A DNA stretch of 64,000 nt from Roseobacter sp. GAI101 (GCF_000156335.1 NZ_DS999213.1:3088929-3152928), one strand, 5' to 3'; shown: positions 47,215-56,473, numbered from the stretch's first letter. Notes: generated by a model from the letters alone, not told the origin. Numbers and translations: made by a program.

Positions 47215-47375
47215 TCCACAAAGTCTGAACGGACGGATCGTGGCCCGATAATCGGACTGATCGGCCTAACAGAAGCGCGTTATCAAACCAATAGCTCTGC
47301 GGATTTCAAATTATATCTTGGCCAGGTTTCATCACTTCACTGGTCTGTCAGGCCACCTGCTATGAGGGCGAAAAT

Positions 47376-48518
47376 ATGACACAAGCAGACGACTTTGGCT
47401 TCGGCACACAAATCCGCAAATCACCTTATTTCGATGCAACGGTTCGTTGGGGTGCCAAGGGTTTTTCTGTTTATAATCATATGTATATACCGCGTGACTT
47501 TGGTGATCCCGAGCAGAACTTCTGGAACCTTGTGAACGAGGCGATCCTGTGTGATGTGGCCGTTGAGCGTCAGGTCGAAATCACCGGGCCGGATGCCGCA
47601 AAATTCGTGCAGATGCTGACGCCGCGCGATCTGTCGAAGATGGCCGTAGGCCAGTGCAAATACATCCTGATCACAAATGCGGATGGCGGCATTCTGAACG
47701 ATCCGATCCTGTTGCGTCTGGCTGAAAACCATTTCTGGATTTCGCTGGCCGACAGCGACATCCTGCTTTGGGCGCAGGGCGTGGCTGTGCATTCGGGCCT
47801 GGACGTGCAGATTGGCGAACCTGACGTGTCGCCGCTGCAGCTTCAGGGGCCTAAATCGGGCCTGATCATGCAAGAGCTTTTCGGCGAAAGCATCATGGAT
47901 CTCAAATACTACTGGCTGCGCGAAGTAGATCTGGATGGCGTTCCGCTGATCGTGTCGCGCACAGGCTGGTCCAGCGAATTGGGCTACGAACTCTATCTGC
48001 GGGATGGCTCACGAGGCGATCTGCTTTGGGAGCGGATCATGGCTGCAGGCATGGAGCATGGCCTTAAACCGGGTCACACATCTTCGATCCGCCGGATCGA
48101 AGGCGGCATGCTTTCGTATCATGCAGATGCGGACAACAAGACAAATCCCTACGAGCTGGGTTTTGACCGGCTTGTGAACCTCGATATGGACGCGGATTTC
48201 ATCGGCAAGGACGCGCTGCGTCGCATTAAGGAAAACGGTCCAAAGCGCAAACAAGTTGGTCTGTTGATTGACTGCGACCCGCTGAAAGGTCCGAACACCA
48301 CGTTCTGGACGGTCAACCAGGGCGGCAAAGAGATTGGCAAAGTAACATCAGCCGTATATTCGCCCCGCCTTGAGAAAAACATCGCGCTGGCGATGGTCGA
48401 GGTCGATGCAGCAGTGCTGGGGGCCGAGGTGGAAGTCGTGACAAAGTCCGGCCCGACAAAGGCCACTGTCGTCGAACGCCCCTTCTACGACCCAAAGAAG
48501 CAGATCGCGGCGGCATAA
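47376..48518 (+). CDS. DmdA-like aminomethyltransferase/demethylase (GcvT superfamily)
   Basis: The 380-residue protein has GcvT-fold features, with YNHMYIPRDFGDPEQ, CDVAVERQVEITGPDA, LTPRDLSKMAVGQC, SPLQLQGPKSGLIM and RTGWSSELGYELYL. These blocks follow the layout of the DMSP demethylase DmdA, which moves a methyl group to tetrahydrofolate. DmdA has SGWSKQGGYE where this protein has TGWSSELGYE, so a different substrate (for example an N- or O-methyl compound) is likely. It leads a four-gene set with OsmC, a crotonase and an acyl-CoA ligase. Calling it true DmdA would be over-confident. Confidence 0.75.
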   Translation: MTQADDFGFGTQIRKSPYFDATVRWGAKGFSVYNHMYIPRDFGDPEQNFWNLVNEAILCDVAVERQVEITGPDAAKFVQMLTPRDLSKMAVGQCKYILITNADGGILNDPILLRLAENHFWISLADSDILLWAQGVAVHSGLDVQIGEPDVSPLQLQGPKSGLIMQELFGESIMDLKYYWLREVDLDGVPLIVSRTGWSSELGYELYLRDGSRGDLLWERIMAAGMEHGLKPGHTSSIRRIEGGMLSYHADADNKTNPYELGFDRLVNLDMDADFIGKDALRRIKENGPKRKQVGLLIDCDPLKGPNTTFWTVNQGGKEIGKVTSAVYSPRLEKNIALAMVEVDAAVLGAEVEVVTKSGPTKATVVERPFYDPKKQIAAA

Positions 48519-48602
48519 ATCCCGTTGCATCGCCGGCGGCGCACCCTCTCACCAGAGTGTACGCGCCGCCGGTGCGCCTCATCTTCAGAAGAGATTTCAG
48601 AT

Positions 48603-49052
48603 ATGTCCGATCTTTCAATCGAGCTGCATTGGCAGCGCGCCGAGCCCGTGTTCGCGACAGGCACCTATTCAAACGCACATACTGTGCAGATGAACCGATT
48701 GTATGACATCACGGTGGACTCTGCCCCCGATTGGGGTGGCGATCCGTCAAATACAAACCCCGAGCAGGCGCTGGCGTCAGCGCTTTCAAGCTGCCACATG
48801 ATGACCTTCCTTGCGCTGGCGGCCAAGGCCGGCTGGCCGGTGGCCAGCTATCACGACTATGCCGAGGCGCATCTTGGCAAGAATCCAAAGGGGCAGATGT
48901 CGGTCACGCGGATTGATCTTCATCCTGTGGTGCGGTTCGATACGGGCTTTACCGTCACCGATACGCAAATGGCAGAGATGCAAGAGCGCGCGCACCGGTA
49001 TTGCTTTATCGCCAACACCCTTGCGGACAGTGTTGAAATCAACATCCGCTAA
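48603..49052 (+). CDS. OsmC family protein
   Basis: This 149-residue protein shows the OsmC/Ohr two-cysteine site: Cys64 in ALSSCHMMTFLALAAKAG and Cys134 in HRYCFIANTL. Such proteins reduce organic hydroperoxides. The N-terminal part (SIELHWQRAEPVFATGTYSN) differs from classical Ohr and fits the broad OsmC-like group. AGAGATTTCAG precedes the ATG. It lies 84 bases after the DmdA-like gene and 22 before the crotonase, so it belongs to the same operon. Confidence 0.88.
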   Translation: MSDLSIELHWQRAEPVFATGTYSNAHTVQMNRLYDITVDSAPDWGGDPSNTNPEQALASALSSCHMMTFLALAAKAGWPVASYHDYAEAHLGKNPKGQMSVTRIDLHPVVRFDTGFTVTDTQMAEMQERAHRYCFIANTLADSVEINIR

Positions 49053-49074
49053 CCCTCTGCCAAGGAGCGGCCCC

Positions 49075-49875
49075 ATGGCGTCGAGCGATATTTTAACCCG
49101 TGATCTGGGCACTGACGGCATCCTGCGCCTGACGCTCAATGATGTGAAACGGCGCAATGCGCTTTCAGAGGCGATGCTGAGCGCGCTTGGCAACGCCTTT
49201 AAAAGGGCAGGTGATGACCCTGCTGTTCGCGTGATTATTCTGGCCGCGAACGGACCTGCGTTTTGCGCGGGCCACGATCTGAAAGAGATGACAGCCGGAC
49301 GCACCGGCGCGGATGGCGGAAAAGCCTATTTTGCCAAGGTCATGTCCATGTGCTCGGGCGTGATGCAGGCCATTGTCCTTTGCCCCAAGCCGGTGATTGC
49401 CGAAGTCACGGGGGTCGCAACAGCCGCGGGCTGCCAACTAGTGGCTAGTTGCGATCTGGCCATCGCGGCCGAAACCGCGCAATTCAGCACGCCGGGGGTT
49501 CATATCGGCCTGTTCTGCTCGACACCTATGGTCGCCCTGTCGCGAAATGTATCAAACAAGCACGCGATGGAAATGCTTCTGACAGGCGACATGACCTCTG
49601 CAGCACGCGCTGCCGAGATCGGGTTGGTGAACCGCGTTGTATCCGAAGACAGGCTGCAAGACGCTACAACCGAAATGGCCCGCAAGATTGCTGCCAAATC
49701 AAGCATGACGCTGGCCACGGGCAAGCGCGCCTTTTATGAACAACGTGACATGCCGCTTGCCGAGGCCTATGACTATGCGTCTCAGGTGATGGTCGACAAC
49801 ATGCTTGCGTATGATGCACAAGAAGGGATTGGTGCCTTCATTGAAAAGCGCGCACCCAAGTGGCAGGACGCATGA
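49075..49875 (+). CDS. ECHDC3-type enoyl-CoA hydratase family protein
   Basis: This 266-residue crotonase-fold protein has the oxyanion-hole segment CAGHDLKEM and a second one around TAAGCQLVASCDLAIA. The two catalytic glutamates of classical hydratases are replaced: Gln121 stands where Glu144 is found in rat hydratase, and Gly141 where Glu164 is found. The SRNVSNKHAMEMLLTG region and the overall pattern match the ECHDC3 subgroup, whose reaction is not established. AAGGAG precedes the ATG. One base separates its stop from the acyl-CoA ligase start. Confidence 0.85.
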   Translation: MASSDILTRDLGTDGILRLTLNDVKRRNALSEAMLSALGNAFKRAGDDPAVRVIILAANGPAFCAGHDLKEMTAGRTGADGGKAYFAKVMSMCSGVMQAIVLCPKPVIAEVTGVATAAGCQLVASCDLAIAAETAQFSTPGVHIGLFCSTPMVALSRNVSNKHAMEMLLTGDMTSAARAAEIGLVNRVVSEDRLQDATTEMARKIAAKSSMTLATGKRAFYEQRDMPLAEAYDYASQVMVDNMLAYDAQEGIGAFIEKRAPKWQDA

Positions 49876-49876
49876 C

Positions 49877-51520
49877 GTGACATCTGAAAACCCCTACAAC
49901 ACTGGCCTCGACCGTAATCCGGCAAACTACCAGCCGCTGACACCGCTTACGTTTCTGGAACGTGCAGCCACGGTGTTCCCCGAACATACGGCGATCATCC
50001 ACGGTGCACTGCGCCGCAGCTACGCAGTGTTCTACGCCCGTTCCAGGCGGCTGGCATCGGCGCTGGCGCAGCGCGGGATCGGGCGTGGTGATACCGTTTC
50101 GGCCATGCTGCCCAACACGCCGGCGATGCTCGAATGTCACTACGGCGTCCCCATGTGCGGCGGGGTGCTGCACTCGATCAACACGCGTCTCGACGCGGCG
50201 ATCATCGCCTTTCAGCTGGATCATGCGATGTCCAGGATCGTTATCGTGGACTCCGAATTCATGCCGCTGATGCAGGAGGCACTGGCCTTGGCCGAGGTCC
50301 GTCCGCTGGTGATCCAGGTTGACGACCCCGAATATGACGGCACAACGGAGGCATTCGACGGGGCGGATTACGAATCCTTCCTCGCAGAGGGCGATCCCGC
50401 GTTCGCATGGCTCATGCCCGAGGACGAATGGGACGCGATTTCGATCAACTATACGTCCGGCACGACCGGTGACCCAAAGGGCGTCGTCTCGCACCACCGC
50501 GGCGCATATCTCCTGGCACAAGGCAACGCGCTCACCACCTCGATGCGCAAACACGCTGTCTACCTGTGGACGCTGCCGATGTTTCACTGCAACGGGTGGT
50601 GCTTCCCGTGGACACTCTCTGCCATCATCGGCACCCATGTTTGCCTGCGCCAAGTCCGCGCCGAGCCGATCTGGAACGCATTGGCCGATGAAAAGGTGAC
50701 ACATCTGTGCGGTGCGCCAATTGTCATGTCCCTGATGATCTCTGCGCCCGCAGAGACGCAGCGTGCCCTTGATCATACTGTGCAATTCTTCACGGCCGCC
50801 GCTCCGCCGCCGGAAAAATTGCTGGCCGATATGCAAACGGCAGGCTTCGAGGTGACGCATCTTTACGGGCTGACCGAAACATACGGCCCGGCGGTTGTGA
50901 ACGACTGGCACGAAAGCTGGTCATCGCTTCCCAGCGGTGAACAGGCGCGCCTGAAATCGCGCCAAGGCGTCCGCTACCTGCCACTAGAAGGACTGGACGT
51001 GCTTGACCCCGAGACAATGCAGCCCGTTCCGCGCGATGGCGTGACGATGGGGGAGGTGATGTTTCGCGGCAATGTCGTGATGAAGGGATATTTCCGCAAT
51101 CCTCAAGCCACGCAAACGGCCTTTGAGGGGGGATGGTTCCATTCAGGTGATCTGGGTGTGGTGCATCCCGATGGATATATCCAGCTTAAGGACCGTTCGA
51201 AGGACATCATCATCTCGGGCGGCGAGAACATTTCCTCGATCGAAGTCGAAGAAGTGCTCTACAGTTACCCCTCCGTAGAAATTGCGGCGGTTGTTGCGAT
51301 GCCCCATCCGAAATGGGGAGAAACACCTTGCGCCTTTATAGAACCGAAAAGCGGCCACGAGATCGATACAGACGCGCTGCGCACTTGGTGCCGTGAAAGG
51401 CTGGCTGCCTACAAAGTTCCGGGAAAGTTTGTCGTGACGACCATTCCCAGAACCTCAACCGGCAAGATCCAGAAATTCGCCCTGCGTGATCGCGCAAGAG
51501 AACTGGTTGCCAAACCGTGA
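49877..51520 (+). CDS. Acyl-CoA ligase (AMP-forming)
   Basis: The enzyme (547 residues) activates a carboxylate via acyl-AMP to its CoA thioester. The ATP loop is NYTSGTTGDPKGVV, with HLYGLTETYGP, GGWFHSGDLGV, and the hinge RSKDIIISGGENISSIEVEE. The catalytic lysine lies in RTSTGKIQKFALR. It resembles medium- or short-chain acyl/methylthio-acyl CoA ligases, including the DmdB group, but the substrate is unassigned. The GTG at 49877 has GGCAGGA eight bases upstream and starts one base after the crotonase stop. Confidence 0.9.
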   Translation: MTSENPYNTGLDRNPANYQPLTPLTFLERAATVFPEHTAIIHGALRRSYAVFYARSRRLASALAQRGIGRGDTVSAMLPNTPAMLECHYGVPMCGGVLHSINTRLDAAIIAFQLDHAMSRIVIVDSEFMPLMQEALALAEVRPLVIQVDDPEYDGTTEAFDGADYESFLAEGDPAFAWLMPEDEWDAISINYTSGTTGDPKGVVSHHRGAYLLAQGNALTTSMRKHAVYLWTLPMFHCNGWCFPWTLSAIIGTHVCLRQVRAEPIWNALADEKVTHLCGAPIVMSLMISAPAETQRALDHTVQFFTAAAPPPEKLLADMQTAGFEVTHLYGLTETYGPAVVNDWHESWSSLPSGEQARLKSRQGVRYLPLEGLDVLDPETMQPVPRDGVTMGEVMFRGNVVMKGYFRNPQATQTAFEGGWFHSGDLGVVHPDGYIQLKDRSKDIIISGGENISSIEVEEVLYSYPSVEIAAVVAMPHPKWGETPCAFIEPKSGHEIDTDALRTWCRERLAAYKVPGKFVVTTIPRTSTGKIQKFALRDRARELVAKP

Positions 51521-51858
51521 GCCAGCACCCCGAATAATGCAGTCAAACGTTTCTGGATTTTTGCGGCCGGTACAAAAGCAAGAGACATTGGGCCCGGCTA
51601 ATCATCCGTTAGCGGATGTGGGCATATTAAATCTGTCTGTTTCGCTTTCCAGAATGCCATCCAAGTCACTTATGATTTGGAGCAGTCCAGCGGTTCAGCA
51701 GTCCAGCGTAACCCTGTGAAGTCGCCGGGTGACACCGAACAGCAAAAAGCTCTTTGCTTCGATGCCACCGATGGCACCGTCTGATATTAAACAGTCCAGC
51801 TAAGGAAGGCGAAACAGCCCCCGCGGCTTGACATCCTCTCGGTCGTGCCGGTGGCGGG
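51521..51858. other. Gene-free interval with a short direct repeat
   Basis: I see no gene in these 338 bases. CAGTCCAGC occurs three times (51683-51691, 51699-51707, 51792-51800), the first two within GCAGTCCAGCG. The interval marks the change from the catabolic operon to the decayed accessory patch and could be a recombination scar. Confidence 0.5.
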
Positions 51859-52785
51859 TCACCTTGGACTACCACGCTGCATGATCCTGAGCAGGGCGCG
51901 CAGGGCTTCGGGAAGCTGTCGGCGGCTTGGATAGTAAAGGTGGAAGGCAGGCCCCATGGACCACCAGTCAGGCAGGACATGGACCAGACGTCCGTCGGCA
52001 AGCTGCGGGCGGATGCGGTCTTCCAATGTGTAGCAGATACCGCCGCCGTTCTCGGCAATCTCAAGTGACAGGACAGTCTCGTTGACGATCACGGCCCAGT
52101 CCAGGGAAAGGACGACTTCCTCGCTCCCGCGTTCGAGTTCCCAGTTGTAAAACCGCCCGGTTCCCATCCGCAAACCGATGCAGCGGTGGGCCTTCAGATC
52201 ATCGGGATGCTCCAGCGGCGGGGCCGATGCAAGATACTCGGGCGAGGCGACGGCGATCCAGCGCAATTCGCGACCGAGCGGCAACGCGATCATGTCTTCG
52301 GGCACGGTGCCGCCATAGCGGATGCCCGCGTCGAACCCTTTCTGCACGATGTCGATGACATGGTCGTTGATCTCGATCTCGACACTGACTTCGGGAAACT
52401 GCCGCATGTAGTCGGCAAGGACCGGTGCGATCACCAGCCGCGCCGCGTCTGACGGCACGTTGATCCGAAGGGTCCCGGCCGGACGGTCCCTGTAACGGTT
52501 AAGCCCTTCCAGACCAGCCTCGATGGCATCCAGCCCGGCCTGGACATCGGCCAGCAATTCAAAGCCGGCATGGGTCAACGTCACGCTGCGGTTGGTCCGG
52601 TTGAATAGGCGCACGCCCTGACGCTGCTCGAGCCCGCGCATGGCGTGGCTAAGCGCCGAGGGCGACAGATCAAGCAGGGCTTCGGCCTTTCTGAATCCGC
52701 CCGTTTCGGCGACGACACGAAAGAAGTTGAGAACGCCCAGATCGGTGCGGGTCACCTCGCACGTTCTGAGGTGAATTCCATTCAT
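51859..52785 (-). CDS. LysR family transcriptional regulator
   Basis: The regulator (308 residues) has an N-terminal helix-turn-helix (GGFRKAEALLDLSPSALSHAM) and a C-terminal periplasmic-binding-like effector domain (LRINVPSDAARLVIAPVLADY). It is divergent from the MFS pseudogene over 81 bases, the usual arrangement for a LysR controlling its neighbour, so it probably once regulated the MFS/SDR/AKR genes. The ATG at 52785 fits the family better than one ten residues earlier. Confidence 0.88.
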   Translation of the reverse strand: MNGIHLRTCEVTRTDLGVLNFFRVVAETGGFRKAEALLDLSPSALSHAMRGLEQRQGVRLFNRTNRSVTLTHAGFELLADVQAGLDAIEAGLEGLNRYRDRPAGTLRINVPSDAARLVIAPVLADYMRQFPEVSVEIEINDHVIDIVQKGFDAGIRYGGTVPEDMIALPLGRELRWIAVASPEYLASAPPLEHPDDLKAHRCIGLRMGTGRFYNWELERGSEEVVLSLDWAVIVNETVLSLEIAENGGGICYTLEDRIRPQLADGRLVHVLPDWWSMGPAFHLYYPSRRQLPEALRALLRIMQRGSPR

Positions 52786-52866
52786 CACTGCGTGCAGCTC
52801 TCGTTGCCTTACCACACTGCCGCTTGGCCTCTATGTCTTTTCCGGAACGCAAGACAGCAGACACGT

Positions 52867-54014
52867 ATGAACATTATCGCCGCCCAGATCGTCCTCGCCC
52901 TCGGCGGGCTTTTCCTCGGCACCGCGGAGTTCGCTGCCATGGGTTTGGCACCGTCGATCGCCGACACCTACGAGGTCGACATGCCCACGGCGGGTCATCT
53001 CGTCAGCCTCTATGCCCTCGGTGTGATGGTGGGCGCTCCGCTGCTTACCGTCGTCACGGCCCGCATGGAAAAACGCAAGCTGCTGATGGGGCTGCCACTG
53101 CTGATCCTTGTCGGCAACGCTGGGTCGGCGCTGGCGGCGAGCTTTGGCCAGATCGGCGCGGCGCGCTTCATCTCGGGGCTGCCGCATGGTGCCTACTACG
53201 GCACGGCGGGGGTGGCGCGGCGTCGCTGGTGGCACCCGAAAAGCGTACGCAGGCGATCGGCCACGTGATGCTGGGGCTTGCCGCCGCGAACGTCGCGGGC
53301 GTGCCTCTGGTCACCTGGATGGGGCAGGTCTTTGGCTGGCGCTCGGCCTTCGGTCTGGTGGCAGCTGGCGGAGCCTTGCTTTTCGTGCTGCTGCCGATCT
53401 TTGTGCCGACGCGGCCCGCCGGCGAAGGTGCCTCGCCGCTCTCCGAGCTTTCGGCTTTCCGGTCGTTGCAGGTCTGGCTGACGCTGGCCACGGCGGCCAT
53501 CGGCTTTGGCGGGATGTTCGCGGTCTACAGCTACATCACGTCAACGCTGACCTAGGTTACAGGCCTTGCCGAAGCGCAGGTGCCCTGGATGCTGGCGCTA
53601 TGGGGGCTGGGCATGGTCGTTGGGAACACAGCCGGTGGCTGGCTTGCCGACAAGGCACTGACCCGTGCGATCCTCGGTTTCTTCGTCTGGACCGTCGCAA
53701 CCCTGGCGCTCTTTGCCGCCGTGGCAAGTTCGGTCTGGCTTGCGGGGCTGGAGCTCTTCCTCGTGGGCATCGGCTTTGGTCTGGTCCCGGCCTTGCAGGC
53801 CCGGTTGATGGATGCGGCACCGCGTGCGCAATCGCTGGCCTCCGCCATGAACCACTCGGCCTTCAACCTCTCCAACGCCATCGGTGCCTGGACCGGCGGG
53901 CTCGCCATCTCTGCCGGGCTCGGCTGGGCCGCGACTGGCTATGTCGGTGCGGCGCTGGCGCTGGCCGGGCTCGTCATCTTCATCATCGCTCTCAAACTGA
54001 AAGAAAGGGACTGA
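52867..54014 (+). pseudogene. MFS transporter, broken by a frameshift and an in-frame stop
   Basis: The frame begins MNIIAAQIVLALGGLFLG and reads as an MFS exporter (AraJ/sugar-efflux type) to GLPHGAYYGTAGVA. At about 53218 one base is missing from a GCG-rich run, and the protein continues in another frame with SLVAPEKRTQAIGHVMLGLA. That frame is interrupted by TAG at 53553-53555 (after YITSTLT), then resumes without shift as VTGLAEAQVPWMLALWG to the TGA at 54014. The restored length is about 382 residues with 12 membrane segments. Two independent lesions argue for real decay. Confidence 0.85.
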
Positions 54015-54017
54015 CCC

Positions 54018-54860
54018 ATGACAAGGATGCAACAGATCGTCGCCCAGGGCTCCGTCGCCGTCATCACCGGTGCTGCCAAGGGGATCGGCGCGGCCATCGC
54101 CACCGACCTCGCCGCGCGGGGCATGAAACTGGCGCTGTTCGACCGCGACGGCGAGGCGCTCAAGGCGCTTGCGGCCGGTCTCAACACCGAAGTGCTGACG
54201 GTGACTGGGGACGTGTCCAAGGCCGCAGATTGCGAAAACCTGCACGGAGAGGTGGCCGACCGCTTCGGCACGCCGCAACTGCTGATGAACAATGAGGGGC
54301 TCATGCGCCGTCCGGGTCCCTGGGTCTCGCCCGAGGCGTGGCGCGAGGTGCTGGACGTCAATTTTACCTCGGCGCTGCGCCTGCAGCACCTCTTTGTGCC
54401 CGACATGATCGCCGCAGATCGGCCCAGGGCCATCGTCAACCTTGGCTCCAAGGAGGGGATCACCACGCCTCCGGGGCAGGCCGCCTATTCGGTGGCGAAG
54501 GCCGGAATCAAGGTGCTGACCGAGCAGCTTGAACACGAGCTGCGCAACGCCACGCAGGGCCGGGTCTCTGCCCACTTGCTGGTGCCGGGCTACACCTACA
54601 CGCCGATGAACTTCCCGGACGCCAAGCCGGAGGACCCCAAACCCGACGCGCCCTGGTCGGCGGAACAGATGGTCGACTACTTCATGGGGCGGCTTCTGAA
54701 CGGTGATTTCTACATCCTCTGCCCGGACAACGAGGTGACCCCCGCCATGGATGCCAAGCGTATCCGTTGGGCCGCCGATGACATGATCTTGGGCCGTCCG
54801 GCGCTGTCGCGCTGGCACCCCGACTTCAAGGAGGACTTTGCACAATGGATGAAATCGTGA
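54018..54860 (+). CDS. Short-chain dehydrogenase/reductase
   Basis: This 280-residue oxidoreductase has the NAD(P) loop ITGAAKGIGAAIA, and the catalytic Tyr and Lys in AAYSVAKAGIKV. The usual NNAG structural motif reads NNEG here (LLMNNEGLM), which is atypical. An extended C-terminal region (about residues 195-280) follows the SDR core. It begins three bases after the MFS pseudogene stop and overlaps the next SDR reading frame by 16 bases, so all are in one operon. Substrate unknown. Confidence 0.88.
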   Translation: MTRMQQIVAQGSVAVITGAAKGIGAAIATDLAARGMKLALFDRDGEALKALAAGLNTEVLTVTGDVSKAADCENLHGEVADRFGTPQLLMNNEGLMRRPGPWVSPEAWREVLDVNFTSALRLQHLFVPDMIAADRPRAIVNLGSKEGITTPPGQAAYSVAKAGIKVLTEQLEHELRNATQGRVSAHLLVPGYTYTPMNFPDAKPEDPKPDAPWSAEQMVDYFMGRLLNGDFYILCPDNEVTPAMDAKRIRWAADDMILGRPALSRWHPDFKEDFAQWMKS

Positions 54861-55537
54861 GGCCCCGCGCGCTTGTGACTGGCGGCTCTGCCGGGATCGG
54901 GCTGGAAATTGCCAAGCTGCTTGCCGCTAATGGCCATGACCTGATCATCACAGGGCGCAGCACCAGGGTCCAAGCGGCTGCGCAAGAGTTGCGTGGCCTC
55001 GGGGCCGGCGTGGTTGCGGTGCAGTCGGACCTGTCGCGGCCGGAGGGCGTGCAGCAGGTCATCGACGCGGTGCATGCGGCCGGCCCGCTGGATGTCATGG
55101 TCCTGAACGCGGCATCGCGGTCGGCGGTGCCTTCCTCGATATCGCGCTGAAGCGGCACCTTGACCTTATCGACCTGAACATCGGATTGACGGTGCGGCTG
55201 TGTCACGCGCTGGTGCCTGATCTGATCAAGACCCGCGGCAAGATCCTGATGGTCAGCTCGATCTCGGCCTTCGGCCCCCCCCTATGAGAGCGTCTACGGC
55301 CCGTCGAAGGCCTTTATGTCCTCTTTCGGGCATGGTCTGCGGGAAGAATTGCGGGGAACCGGGGTGAGCGTCACGCTTCTGCATCCCGGTACCACGGCAA
55401 CCGAATTCCACCATCACGCCGGCATGGATGCCACCCGCTTTGGTGACAACCGCTGGAAGAACGATCCGGTGCTGGTCGCCCGTCATGGGGTCGAGGCGAT
55501 GCTTAACGGCGTAAGCAGCGTAGATCAGTGGGGATGA
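54845..55537 (+). pseudogene. Short-chain dehydrogenase, frameshifted twice
   Basis: The frame starts MDEIVRPRALVTGGSAGIGLEIAKLL. At about 55110 one base is missing (AACGC-GGC), after which GIAVGGAFLDIALKRHLDLIDLN continues in the next frame. At 55275-55282 a run of eight C shifts the frame again; a run of seven would give GPPYESVYGPSKAF, restoring the catalytic Tyr and Lys. The last part (HPGTTATEFHHHAGMD) is clear, but the end (VSSVDQWG) diverges from the family, suggesting a recombination join near 55505. No functional product is expected. Confidence 0.8.
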
Positions 55538-55645
55538 GGCGACCCAGAAGGCCGGAGCCGAGCGAAAACATCAGCCCGAAGAGCTGAAGGCCCGCCATCA
55601 CGCCGAACACACACGGCCGCCCGCGGCCAAATGAAGGAGAAAACC
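55503..55645 (-). pseudogene. Possible remnant of a membrane transporter
   Basis: Read on the minus strand, about 40 codons give VFGVMAGLQLFGLMFSLGSG followed by LLGRLIPTDLR and a stop. The hydrophobic pattern looks like the C-terminal helix of an MFS-type protein, but no start or other domain remains. It begins where the SDR pseudogene loses its family similarity. Confidence 0.3.
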
Positions 55646-56473
55646 ATGCATAATGTAACCGCAAACGGGGCCGCGATCCCCGCCCTGGGCTTTGGCACCT
55701 TCCGGATGAGTGATGCCGAGGTGGCCGAAGTGCTGCCCGAGGCCCTGAAACTGGGGTTTCGCCACGTCGATACCGCACAGGTCTATGGCAACGAGGCCGC
55801 CGTCGGGGCGGCGATCCGGGCATCCGGCGTGCCCCGTGACGAGGTTTTCCTGACCACCAAGGTCTGGGTGACCGAGTTCGCAGAGGCCGACTTGCTGCCG
55901 TCGGTCGAGGAGAGCCTGAAAAAGCTCGGCGTCGACCACGTGGACCTGCTGTTGCTGCACTGGCCGCATGGCAACGACACCCCGCGCGAAGTTCAGATCG
56001 CCGAGTTGAACAAATCGGTGAGCAAGGGCGTGGCCCGGCACATCGGCGTCAGCAACTACAACGTCGCCGGGATGCACGAAGCGGCGGAGCTGTCCAACGC
56101 GCCGCTTGTCACCAACCAGGTCGAATACCACCCATACCTGTCCCAGGCCCCGATCCTGAAGGCCTGTGCAGACCTCGGCATGGCGCTGACTGGTTACTAT
56201 GGCATGGCGGATAGTGCCGTGCCGCAGGACGAGGTGCTGCAGGACATCGGCGCGGCACACGGCAAGACCGCGGCGCAGGTGGCACTGCGCTGGCTGGTCC
56301 AGCAGCCGCGCGTAGTGACCTTGTCGAAGACAGCCAAGCTGGCGCGCCTGCCGGAGAACTTCGGCATCTTCGACTTCGAGTTGAGCGCCGCCCAGATGAC
56401 GGCCATCCACGGGCTGGGGCGGCCAGACGGGCGGATCATTTCACCAAAGGATCTTGCGCCCGACTGGGACTGA
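55646..56473 (+). CDS. Aldo/keto reductase
   Basis: The enzyme (275 residues) is a TIM-barrel NADPH-dependent reductase with the catalytic tetrad visible: Asp and Tyr in HVDTAQVYGNEAAV, Lys in FLTTKVWV, and His in LLLLHWPHG. Further family signature: IGVSNYNVAGM. The substrate is unknown; it resembles 2,5-diketogluconate reductase-like members. AAGGAG seven bases before the ATG at 55646 fixes the start. It is the only intact downstream gene of the LysR-linked cluster besides the first SDR. Confidence 0.92.
   Translation: MHNVTANGAAIPALGFGTFRMSDAEVAEVLPEALKLGFRHVDTAQVYGNEAAVGAAIRASGVPRDEVFLTTKVWVTEFAEADLLPSVEESLKKLGVDHVDLLLLHWPHGNDTPREVQIAELNKSVSKGVARHIGVSNYNVAGMHEAAELSNAPLVTNQVEYHPYLSQAPILKACADLGMALTGYYGMADSAVPQDEVLQDIGAAHGKTAAQVALRWLVQQPRVVTLSKTAKLARLPENFGIFDFELSAAQMTAIHGLGRPDGRIISPKDLAPDWD

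Noticed and set aside
47376..48518. Authentic DMSP demethylase (DmdA)
   Set aside because: Overall layout agrees, but the SGWSKQGGYE block of DmdA is TGWSSELGYE here; only a homologue is claimed.
49075..49875. DmdD-type methylthioacryloyl-CoA hydratase
   Set aside because: Both catalytic glutamates are missing, and the sequence pattern is of ECHDC3 type.
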